Shown in pieces: positions 1 to 10,523 of a DNA stretch of 64,000 nucleotides. Both the position numbers and the translations under genes were made by a program. Origin of the DNA: Centropus unirufus (lineage: Eukaryota; Chordata; Aves; Cuculiformes; Centropidae); assembly GCA_013397695.1 (NCBI GenBank), contig VYZI01000133.1, positions 2,032,339 through 2,096,338 on the forward strand, in the 5' to 3' direction. The notes below the pieces were generated by a model. The model was not told the DNA's origin. It did no database searches and worked only from the letters and a program-made list of their open reading frames with translations. Numbering within the stretch: position 1 is the first letter of the stretch; every line of letters begins with the position of its first letter.

Positions 1-444
1 AACCTATTTCCTTCAGAATATGGAAACATTTCTTAATAAAGTATTGTACAACATACATTTGCACATGAAACGCTGACCCTGCCATTCTTACCCCCAGTCG
101 TCACTAGCATGCATTTTGAGATGATGGAAATAGCCTCCCTTTTTAATGCCACAGGATCCGGGGATCCCAGCAACATTGAAACACAAAAGAGCTGAACTTG
201 GAAGGGAAATCTGGAGGGCGTCTGGTCAAAACCCGCTACTCAAACAGAGCCACCCAGAGCCAGTTGCCTAGCACCATGTGGCTTTTTACTATTTCCAGTG
301 TGGAAGAGTCTACAATGTCTTTGTGCAGCCTGTGTCAGGGAAGCCAATCAGACAGATATACTAGCATGGAAAATAAATTACATTAGTTGATTCAGAAGTA
401 GGTGACGTAATTACAGAACAAAAAATAAGCTGGTCCCAATTCTA

Positions 445-890
445 CAAGGACAAGGAGGAGTGGGGTTGGAAAAAGAAGAGCAAAAGCAAGAAACCTTTTG
501 GATCAAGATATCAATAGTTTAAGAAGAGAGGAAAAAATAAACAAATCAAAACTAAGTGATGCTAAGGCAGTCATTTGCCACCTCCCACAAGCAGACCAAT
601 GCCCAGCAAATCTCCAAGATGACACCCTTCAGCCCCCCCTGTTTGCTACTGTTGAGCATTACATTTTACGGCATGGAATGCACCCCTGGTCAACTGTCCT
701 GGCTGTGTCCCCTTCCCTCCTAGTCAGGGTTAGGGTGTTCAGAAAAAGGAGAGGGCTTGACACCGTGCAAGCAGCTCCCAGCAACAGCCAAAACTTTGAT
801 GTGTTATCAACACTGGTTCTGTCACAAATCCAAAGTACACCACCATAGAGGCAGCTATGAAGAAAGATAACTCCACTCCAGTCACACCTA
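445..890 (-). mobile_element. Endogenous retrovirus LTR remnant, probably a solo LTR
   Basis: Read on the minus strand, the segment follows an LTR type that is common in birds. It has a 5' part with TTTCTTCATAG and TTTGGATTTGTG, then CAGTGTTGATAACACA, then a promoter-side GGGACACAGCCAGGACAG, and a 3' part ending in a CTTTTGCTCTTC stretch and a CCCCACTCC-type tail. The TATA and poly(A) positions look eroded. No gag, pol or env reading frame is next to it, which fits a solo LTR left by recombination. Both edges are approximate, since I saw no clear terminal TG/CA pair or target-site duplication. It lies in the same orientation as NBAS, inside an intron. The family assignment is from memory. A 116-codon plus-strand open frame and an 80-codon minus-strand one overlap it and look accidental. 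Confidence 0.65.
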
Positions 891-2683
891 GTACAGATCA
901 TCTGGGGATCATTGTAAAACTTCTAATGTATGTAAGGAACCAATTAAAGATATTAGGCATAAAGTTTCCTATTAGGTAGCCTTGAAGCAGATTTAATTCT
1001 AATTACTATATTAACAGGAAGGCACAAGAAAGGATCTAAAAATGTACTGAAAAAAGAGTTACTATCAAGACCCATGAAGAAAACAAGGTTAGACAAGACA
1101 GACTGGACTCCAGCACAGAGATAAAAAGTAGGAAAGTAATTCAAAATGCAACATCTGAATGCATTCATGCTATGTAAGAACACTCTTAACACATTTCTTG
1201 TACACTTTCAGGCAGTGTCATGCCCTGTCTTTTCGTAGCATTTTACACAGTGTTGGAAGTCAATCAGGCAGACAAAAGATACTGAACATTACTTGGAGCT
1301 TCTTTTTTTTTAAGCTGAGCTTTTTAGACAGTTATTCAAATAGGCATTCAAACACATTAAAATTAAAAGATAAAATGACGCATGCTAGTATCCAGTTGTA
1401 ACAGGTTACAATTCCACATCTGTTTGGTGTATGGTCAAAATGCAGACATTATATTCCTGCTCAAGCACAAAGGAAATGCTCAAAAAAACATCCCTGATTC
1501 AACCTTTCAATTAGCAATATAAAGTTGCATGCAAAGTTCTTGTGTCGCATCAGAAGCTGGAAAAGAATGTATAAAGGATGGAAAAGCAAACAAAAACCAT
1601 AATCAGCCATAGTTTCAATTAATGCAGCTAAGTCTATGAAATGATGTGATGAAGAGACCATGTAAGGGAAGTAAAAACTTTGCTTTCTTTGTAGAAAACC
1701 TAATTGAGGATACCACTAAAATCTACTTTTGCCATCTGAAGCTGTAGTTTTTTCTTCCTAATCAACATATCATGTCCATCCCCATCTGTAGTGCATGTTC
1801 AATAATGAAAACAGCAATGAAAAAAGTAATTATTGACAGTTGTAGTTTTAGATTTTGGTTTTGTTGTGTTGGGCTTTTTTTTCAGAGTATTATTAAATTA
1901 ACCGACACCAGAGCAATGACCTATGAGCTCTGAAACATATGGTTCTTTGAAGACATAATTGACTATCTAGCAGAACAAACTAAATACTGGCAATGGAGGA
2001 ATAAAAAGAAGAAGAAATCATATTACTTAAAATGCATGGATCACACGAAGGGAAATAAATGGGAAATGATCAAGATTAAAAAAAATCTATGTTCATTATT
2101 GTAATGAAGGATCTATGAAGACAGCATTATTTAAAAGCAAATATTGCTGCTGAAAGAAAAGATAACAGACTCAAAATGCATGCAAAAGTGTAAGCAGTAG
2201 TTCCACTGAATACTTTAAAGACCTCAATTTTAAGGAGAAATCCGTTCCATACAGCCAAATAGTCTACAAACAGAAGTAGAGAAGTGAACTGAATTATTAT
2301 TAGGTCAGAAAAATTTGAGTAGTTATTCAGAATTAAAAGCATTTCTGAGTACAAGTGCTACAAGCCGAAACTTTCTCACTGCTTACAGCAGTAAGTTGCT
2401 GTGACCAAAGGATCAGTGCTTCAGTCCTTCAGTGTGTTAGAAGGCTAATGCCAGAGTCAAGGACTCCACCGGTTCCATTTACCACAAACACAATAGGAAT
2501 ATTACATTAACCTCTACCTTCTTCAACTGAAGACAGATGCCGATATATCGGATCCAAAGAAGAGTTATGATAATAATGGAAGGGGTAGGGAAAAAATAAA
2601 ATAGAACACCACTCCTAAACACGTAATAAAAAACAACCTCAAAACCACAAAACCACCATTAGAGAAGAAAGCCTCCCACGATC

Positions 2684-2901
2684 AGGATATTAGGAAAGAT
2701 TTCTTCATGAAAAGATTTATTGAGGATTGGAACTGGCAGCCTGGGGAAGTGGTTGGGTCACCATCCCTAGAGGAATTTAGATGACGTGTAGATGTGGTGT
2801 AGAGGGATGTGGTTTAGTAGTATACTTGAGAGTATTTGATTTACAGACTCTATGATCTTAAAGATCTTTTCCAACCTAAATGATTCTGTGATTCTATGAT
2901 T
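2684..2901 (+). mobile_element. CR1 LINE, 5'-truncated 3' end
   Basis: The segment starts with AGGATATTAGGAAAGATTTC, continues with GGGGAAGTGGTTGGGTCACC and ATCCCTAGAGG, and ends with TTTTCCAACCTAAATGATTC and the repeated TGATTCTGTGATTCTATGATT tail. These are hallmarks of the 3' end of avian CR1. Like most CR1 copies it is heavily truncated at the 5' side and codes for nothing. It is inserted antisense to NBAS. Confidence 0.93.
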
Positions 2902-4883
2902 GCTTTGCTGATCCATCACCTGCCCCTCCTTACACTTAATACATTGCAACAGTGGGGGATATTCTGATGTCAGCTTTCTAAATTCCCACATGGTCACAAC
3001 AGCAACAGTACCCTTGAAGTTCAAGTCATGAGGCCTACACTGCTACGCAGCCTGCCTCCCATTACCCCTCATCACTCAAGACTTTTCTTGATCCTTTTAT
3101 GACCAAGAGGGGCTTTAGATGAAGGAAGTGATCCACAAGGCTAATTATGAACTTCTCTCTCCTCTCCTCCTCTTCTGAAATTTTGAAGGGGTGTAGGGAA
3201 TTGCTAAGTGTGCAGCAGTTGAGCAGTTCAGAAGAGGTGGTTTGGCAAAGCAGGAAGAAACTTATTTACCTGTTAGCCCTCCTAAAACCCCTAACTTATG
3301 CTACCTGACTTCCAGCTGCCTCTCAAGGCAAAGAACTCCACAGATTTTCTGTACATGAGCAAAATTCAGCTGCCTTGGTGCCAGCACAGATTATTTCATG
3401 ATAGTGACTATGCTTTCTTGCAGTCCTTTATATATATTAAATAGCAGCATTTCCATGAAATATGGACATGTGCCTCTTGGGATGGGAACTGATATAGCTA
3501 AAGTACGTGAGCATAGAACCGGTCTGGGAAGAGAAGTGCTGAATTGAGATTAAGAGTGATCCAATGACCCACAAAGCCTCAAAAGGGGGTAATTTTTTAA
3601 GAAAAAGATGCAAGCTGATAAGCACCTGTTACATATTAAGCATTTTCCAGATCAACGTTAGGACAAAGAGATCTCTGAGAACTAGGTTTTTAGGTTTAAC
3701 AACAATAATTTTTCATTGTATACTTCCACTTGAAAATTGGATAGGATCCTGAGGCAAAATGAGCTGCAAGCTGGTTAAACAGATGTTTTATTCCCAAACC
3801 CACTGCAGGGGACACATTAAATCAGTTGACTTGACCAACTGTTTCAAATTCTTCTCAAGTATCTTTCATGGCCAAAAAGCTAATAGGTTTCTGCTACAAA
3901 GCTCTGCTTGGCCACCAACCACAATAATCCTGCCATCAGTATTTACTTCCTGCTACCCCTACTTATCTTAAGAGAATAGAGAAACTGCATTAGAATCCTG
4001 AACAGAAATAAACAGAAGGAAATAAACAATAGGTATCCATCCTCTCCCTGCATCACTGGTCCTGAAATGCCCAAGATATATCAACAGCAAGAGTTTCAAG
4101 TAGTCATCACTAGTGGTGATGAAGACAATATTTCCCTTCTGATTAGTCAACAGTCATACTCTGGCTACCTCAGAACAGGGTCAGGTCTGACAACTGACAT
4201 CTCATGACGAGCGTCACTCTCTCTCGATATGTTTGAAACAGCACAATAATGCGATAAAAAGGATTAACACACCTAAACAAGACAGTGATTCTGCTGAGTA
4301 GGCTTCAGAGATAGCTGGTGGAAGAAGCAATAAAATGTGTTGGTCTAGCATGACAGACAAATCAAAGCATAAATTTGGTGCTGACAAAGCTTTTCATTTT
4401 CCCAGGATTTCAATGGACTGTAATTTTTTTTTTTCAACATATTTTGGTATAGATATAAGTTAGACAGGCTCTCTACGAATACTGTGGGAACACTAAAAGT
4501 ATTCAGAGAGAAAAAAAATGATACCTTATTGAATGTGGTGAATAAATACCTCTGAAAAATGAGCAGAATCCAGAACAGAAGAGATAAAGACACAAAAACA
4601 TGACAAAACACCTCCTCTTTATCATCTTTTCACTTCATCTGAAGTTAGTGAAGACACCTCAAGATCTTTCAATAAGGAAATATCTAAGAAATCTTATCTT
4701 TTTTTTGTGCTTGGCAGTAAAGATACATAAGAAAGCTTGGGTAAAACTTTATGTTAGAAATATCTTTATAAGTAGGTTTCACTGGGCAAAAAGAAATTGT
4801 AGATCAGGTAATATATATTACGGACATGAAAACATGCTCTTTCAGTAACAGGCTTTCAGCCAGATGGAGATTATGACAGAGTT

Positions 4884-4950
4884 TATCATTTATATTATTA
4901 CAGTGCCTAGTAACCATATGCATTGGCCCAGAATACTTCTCTGTGGAACA
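4884..4950 (-). repeat. Possible ancient LINE/MIR-type 3' end
   Basis: The segment TTTATATTATTACAGTGCCTAGTAACC resembles, in reverse, the CCTAG...TAATACAAATAA end shared by old amniote L3/MIR-type retroposons. The match is short and decayed, and recognition is from memory only, so this is tentative. Confidence 0.3.
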
Positions 4951-5308
4951 TCCTATTCAGAATGTAAAAGCCTGGTACTAAACACAAGCCTGCAGCACAA
5001 TGAATTTTAGGATGAGCACAAGAAAATAAATAAATACACGAGAAGAATATCTTATTCTCTGTTGAACCATAATACACAGACTTCAGAGTTCCATCAAAAA
5101 CTCTCTTATCACAGAGCTAACTCGTCTAACTGAATAAAAATCTTTTTTTTATACAGGTAGTCATAAAAAGACAGGAGATGGTAGGTTTATGAATTTGTCT
5201 TTAAAATCTATAAAATAAAAAATGTAAAGATCGGTGAGTTTTTTACCTGACACTATATTCGACTGCACCTCATCTGAGGTCTGAATTTTTTCAGAAAAAT
5301 ACGCTTAC

Positions 5309-5643
5309 CTGTGTGACAGCTTTTGAAGAAAAGGTAATTGCATCAATAAAAGTGACAATATCATCTGGATCAAGTCTATCCAAGTACTTTGAACACATAT
5401 CATAGGCGTGTAGCCACTCATCCATGGTTTCTGGTATTTTTTTAATGAGATGGTGATCGCCATTCCAAAACAATTTTTGTAACCAGACAGCATAAATAGA
5501 GCTTGCTGACAGCATATTGCCATCTTTTTTAGGGATTTTTGGAGCCAGTTTGGAAATAGATAAAATATTTTGACTTGTAAGGAAGGGCTCCAGTGTTTCC
5601 AGAGGGTTTTCATTTTCATCTGTTAGCATTTTGTAATTAAGAC
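5309..5643 (-). CDS. NBAS: NBAS exon W23 (335 nt, phase 1 to 0)
   Basis: This is the largest exon in the window and the last one visible. The acceptor is TCGATAG|GTCTTAATTAC and the donor CACAG|GTAAGC. It opens with GT, which completes the Gly codon begun in W22, then reads LNYKMLTDENENPLETLEP. It continues through SQNILSISKLAPKIPKKDG, YAVWLQKLFWNGDHHLIKK and EWLHAYDMCSKYLDRLDPDD, and ends SSKAVTQ. The human protein has very similar blocks (SISKLVPKIPEKDG, WLQKLFWTGDPHLIK, EWLHAYDVCMKYFDRL). By counting back from the human C-terminus it corresponds to about residues 1797-1908, so it stops a few codons before Arg1914, the residue changed in human SOPH syndrome. It belongs to the C-terminal helical part, beyond Sec39. 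Confidence 0.97.
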
Positions 5644-6897
5644 CTATCGACAGAAGAAGAAGGCAAACAAAATAAAAGTTAGCCATAGTTAAATTTACTC
5701 AAATTAAATTTATCTTTAAAACAATCAGTACTAAATCAGCATCTGCAGAACTAAGGACTCTATGCCATCTCCTCTTACAATCACACATCCTGAGATGACA
5801 GACTGGGGAGGAAGAAAATTCTCTGTACATAATCTCTAAGGCAACCAACTTCTGTTGCCATGTTTTACTTCTTACATCCAGGGCCTGTAACCTCTACAAA
5901 CACATCAGTGATGTTCCCTGCCCAATATCCATATACAACACAAGTAGCAACAATTTTAATGAAAATTGTAATATAGGCATGATAAATTTATTTTTTTACC
6001 ATAAAAATAACTTATTTATGCCAGATGTATTGTCCTAAGACTTTGAGTAATATTTTGAAAATACCATTGAAGGCAAATAATAACTTCTTGACAGATTTTT
6101 CTTCAAACACCATAAAACTTGAGTGTTTAAACATAGGAATAATAATTTAAGCTAATCCTTCCTCCCTCCAAAAATTATTGCCTTTTCTTCTTTCTGCAAT
6201 CTATGACTTTATATGGACAATCTCTCGAAATTCTGTAGCAAAGTTAGTGTTTGATATACAAAGGTTCCAGTACTGAACAATTTATTCATCTTCACAACAG
6301 CTGATTCCATGAAGTGCATATTTTTTTTCATTCCGAAACTAGATCTGGAGTTATTCAACTGAAATTCAAGATACTGCTAATACCTGTAGAAGTTATGTTG
6401 TAGTTCTGCAGAAGTAAATGGTAACATCAAGAATAAAAAGCAAAATAAAATTATTCTCTCTAAAACAAACAACAAAACACTGAAATTTCCCGATACATTA
6501 TGTAATTCAGACTTTTGAAAGGTAAACCACCTTAAGTTCTTTGAGAATATTCATGTTGAACTTCAAATGTTAAAAATTATGCTCTAGGAGGTCTGTTGGT
6601 TTGTTTTTTTTAAAAAATCCACTATGAGCCTCTGTCAATAATTGCAACTTCCATCACCACCGGAAATCTGCTTTTACATATTTTTGCTTCCTGTGAGAGA
6701 GTAACTAAATTTCCAATAGCACCAAGAGACGGAACTTTTTGCAGTAACATAAGACTTAGTAAGTTACTTGCATTTATCTGATAAGCTCATTGAAAAAAAC
6801 AAAACCATTACCTGGAAATTGTAACCCAGATAGGCATAATCATATCAACACTCGCATAACAGAATGGAATGAAGAGGAGAAATGGGAACTCTCTTAC
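5644..6897 (-). other. NBAS: NBAS intron W22-W23 (1254 nt)
   Basis: AT-rich intron with a GTAAGAG donor and a TCGATAG acceptor preceded by a TTCTTCTTCTG pyrimidine tract. I recognise no repeat or gene in it. Confidence 0.85.
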
Positions 6898-7148
6898 CTG
6901 GTGCAACTGCTTTGAATTTTTTCAGGAGTCGGATGTGAGTTTCAGGTTTAATGGCATGCTTCACTAGTTCTGAGCAACCACAATTTTCAAGGAGTGTAAA
7001 ATAATAAAGCAGCCGCTGGTGATCTTTACCTTCAATACTTGGGTAAACATATTTAACCATGTGTTCATAAAATATTTCAGGACTGGTTTTCAAAGTCTTA
7101 AAGAGACCAAGACTTTCTGCTCTTTCTTCTATTTCCAGTGTTGGTAAC
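6898..7148 (-). CDS. NBAS: NBAS exon W22 (251 nt, phase 2 to 1)
   Basis: The acceptor is AAATGCAG|GTTACC and the donor CACCAG|GTAAGAG. The first base completes the Gly codon started by W21, giving GLPTLEIEERAESLGLF. The exon continues with IFYEHMVKYVYPSIEG, DHQRLLYYFTLLENCGCSEL, VKHAIKPETHIRLLKKF and KAVAPG. Human NBAS has HMVKYIYPTIGGFDHERL, YYFTLLENCGCADL and AIKPETHIRLLKKFKVVASG at the same place, about residues 1713-1796. Conservation is very high across the YYFTLLENCGC and IKPETHIRLLKKF blocks. Confidence 0.97.
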
Positions 7149-10100
7149 CTGCATTTAGAAAGAAATTTTGGCTTTAAAGCCCTGAATGTGCCACACTAAA
7201 GTCTCTTCAGCCGCACGTCTGGGAGACAGGACAATACTCTCCCTTGTTTAATGTTCAACTTTGAAAGACTTTTCAAAAAGTAAATACTATTTCATAAATA
7301 TTTAGATAGTTTTAATTCTCCATAAACAAAAGCTAGGGAGCTTGTCATCTGTTGACTTGGACATGCCGATGAAGGGTAAGGAACACTGAAAATGGGATTC
7401 CAAACAGCATTTCACATCTCCAGATATACCTATAGGTAAAGGTAGACATCTATTCAAGTATGTGTACAGGAAGCCTCTTAAAAACAAACAAACTAAGAAC
7501 CTGGCTGTTGAATGATACTAGAAAATCTTACTGCCTCTGAAGTTCTCCCAATCAATTGCATGCTATTTTCTGTAGCCAATGCGCATGCTTTCAGAGATAC
7601 TATCACTGAAAATTGGCTCTTGCCCACTAGTTAATCTATTTGACACTATTATTCATGCTTGACATATTTCCTTTGACAATTTTATCAAGTCACTTCTCAA
7701 ATTGTCATCCATGAAAGCTTATGAAAATTTCAGCAAGTCTTGAGTTGACCTCAGCCAGTCTTATTGCTTCGGGAATTTTTTTTTTCCCAGCCCTTTTGAA
7801 AAGAATACATTAGCTCATTCACAGTATGAATTCAGACACCTCCAGCTAACTACATAAAAGACCGCTGAATGCAATCACTCCTGTTTTTGGAATCAGCTGG
7901 GGGAAAAAAAATGGGCAAAAATCAAGGAAGTCTCATCTCCCAAAGTTTTACCTAAAATGTGAGGAAAGAAGTAACCTACAGATGACTACCACCTTGACTC
8001 TCCCCGAGTCCAATCATATACTGTGTTAGGTAGCACATTTCATTTGGAAATTTGATGTCTTCTAATCCCGTTTCATTGTCTTCTACCTTTGGAATTGATT
8101 AAATTAGAATTTCAACATCGACTTTTCCTGACTATAAATGCCACATATATATTAGTGTTTGCCTTTGATATCCAAGTAAAATATGTCTCTGTTTCACTCC
8201 TAAAGAGAATTTTCTTCCAGCAAATACCACAAACACAACCTCCTCTCAGTTAAAAAAAAAGATTCCCTGATTTCTGAAGAAGAATCATTTTTTTGAGACA
8301 TTTCTATATCTAGAACCTACCCCTGCTAGGTTTTTAACGTTCTAATTGTTGTAATTCTCTATTTTTTAAGTATTCCACCATAATAATGGAAATAGTTACG
8401 AAATTAGTGGAAATAAAGTATCATTCAGGCTTAATATCAGAGATGGCAGACATTTGGAACTCATGCATTTGAAGAGTGTGGTCTGAATACATTTTTCTGT
8501 CCATATTAAAAGTTCAAACTAAAGGCTAGCCTTATTATAACAAGAGGATCTACAGATGTTTGCAGCGTGTTTTTGGGGCAGGCTTGTTGGTAGACAGGAA
8601 AAGTTCATCATGATGTTCAGAAAGCTTCAGAAATAATAGATTCTGTGACAGGAAAACCGAATTGCCTGTCCCTGAAATAATCAAATACATTTTATAGATT
8701 GTTTGGTAATCAAATATGATGAGGTTCTTCAAAAGAAACAAGTAAATTTCCAAAAAAAAAAAAAATTCGAAAAAATTTTCATCAAACTCAAATTCACAGC
8801 AGAAGAGCAAAATGTGATGTTTATTTGCCATCAAGTAATCAAATAAATAGTTAACACAAACTATGTAAATGTATTTTTTCAGCTTCTCCTTACATGAAGT
8901 GGCTTACAGAAATACCACATATTTGGTTAAAGAGATTAAGTCTCAGAATAAACTTCTTTCAGTTCAGAATGAATGCATAAATGGACATGCATTATTAATG
9001 CCATAATCCCAAGACTGAAATATACTGTAATGGCCATATGCTGTCACTCAACTTTAAAATGAGATTATGATATAACAAAAACATGCTCAGCAGCATATTA
9101 TGCTATTATACATCAATTTTCAAGACTGTTTTTGAATTTCATTAGGGAAACAGTTGTTACATTGTACCTCAGTGATTTCAGAATCTTATGAATACTAACT
9201 CATGAAGGTCAAGAACAAGGAAAATTATAGAAAACTATAGCAGAATACCTTAGGCAATGTTCTAGTCTCAGAGAAGTACACTGTCTCTCTCACATTCACC
9301 CCGGTGTTGCCATGTTTATACCCTGACTGTCTATTTTGTTTAAGGCAATAAATAATTTAGCAGCATCAAAATTTAGAGGGTACAACTTCTCTGTTTTCTG
9401 AAGGAAACAAAGAAATCTCACAATGTTATTTCATCTTCTCAGATCTTGCACCAACATCTATCAGGCTTTGGGTTTTCTATGCCTCATGTTTTATGAATAA
9501 TTTTAATGCTTTTTAATTAATCATGTTAGGAGAGGTACAAGAACTGCTGCAAGCTAAAGCTGCTTTCACAATTTAAAATTTGAAACAAACTAGACTAATT
9601 TGATCATGTCTGTCAGATCAGCAAATAAGAGCTGCTCTGTTACACAGGGGTCTTTACATCACTGTCATGCAAATGCACTATTTAGTGAAGTTCCTTAGTC
9701 TTTCATCGAATGGGTTCGTTCATCTTTCAGTGGGCAAAAAATACTTGTCTGACTGTTAAAATGTCAAAGTTTAAAACAAAGAGATAGAGAGATCAATAGA
9801 TAGGTAAAATAGCCCTGGATCCAGCTTTAGTGTAGTAAATCAAATCATCCCTCCCACTGTGTCCCTGCCAATCCCAGGTCTGGTCTCCCATAATCTTGTA
9901 GGTTGGAACAGTTTCAAGGAAAGACTGGTGAAAAGGGGCTTCTGAAAACAAGATGAACAGATGAATAATGTGAATGGGAAGTTCCAAAATATTTATTTCT
10001 CTTGCTATTGCATAGAAGAGATCAATAAATAACAATAACAAAAATATTACATAAAAATGATGAACTCCAGGACATAGTCCAAGGGAATGTAAAAATAACT

Positions 10101-10412
10101 GCAAGATAAGTTGTTATCAGAGGAGAGAGCACTAAGCATCTGAAGTCCTGCAAACCTAAACACAACTGAAGTCCTGGGACGCTTATATGAACGATAAGAA
10201 ACATACAGGCTTTTATTCTTGCTTATAATACCTTTCTTTGTGGCTGATGACAAAAGCATCTCACGGACAAGACATTTTCCCAAACTATCACAAGAAATAT
10301 GAAAACACCAAATCAAGCTCCACCCCCCATATACTTCAGTCTTCTCATAGGTTAGCACCTATGCCTGTGTACAGAATGCTATGCATATTTTGCCAATATG
10401 GAAACAACATAC
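7149..10412 (-). other. NBAS: NBAS intron W21-W22 (3264 nt)
   Basis: AT-rich intron with a GTATGT donor and a GCAG acceptor. It contains an A-rich run near 8753-8764 but no recognised transposon or gene. The overlapping open frames at 9793-10358 on the minus strand have no recognisable domain and look accidental. Confidence 0.8.
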
Positions 10413-10523
10413 CCACTGTCCGTGAATAAAAACTCCAGATGGGTCATATAAACTTCCCAGAGTGGAACACTGTATCGTTGAGCCAAAGAAATGGCAATCT
10501 TGTAGACATTTTCTTCAAGTGTT
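10413..10523 (-). CDS. NBAS: NBAS exon W21 (111 nt, phase 2 to 2)
   Basis: The acceptor is CTCTCTCCTGTAAG|AACACTTG and the donor GACAGTGG|GTATGT. The first base completes the Glu codon begun in W20. The peptide reads TLEENVYKIAISLAQRYSV and PLWEVYMTHLEFLFTDSG, against human TLEESVYSIAISLAQRYSV and RWEVFMTHLEFLFTDSG, about residues 1676-1712. The length is a multiple of three with equal phases, so skipping would keep the frame. The acceptor uses AAG rather than CAG/TAG but has a good pyrimidine tract. Confidence 0.96.

Larger units (their letters stand above)
1..5308 (-). other. NBAS: NBAS intron downstream of W23, 3' end outside the window
   Basis: At least 5308 nt of intron follow the W23 donor (CAG|GTAAGC on the minus strand). 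I looked for the next expected exon, which should begin like LSVEAR, and did not find it, so it must lie below position 1. The stretch holds an LTR remnant at 445-890, a CR1 3' tail at 2684-2901, and a possible old LINE/MIR-type 3' end near 4884-4950. The rest is AT-rich sequence with no other recognisable feature. Confidence 0.8.

Noticed and set aside
498..848. 116-codon plus-strand open frame as a gene
   Set aside because: It lies antisense within an LTR remnant and shows no recognised domain.
9793..10358. Three overlapping minus-strand open frames as a gene or extra NBAS exon
   Set aside because: No match to NBAS, and W21 to W22 already join in phase with no missing residues.
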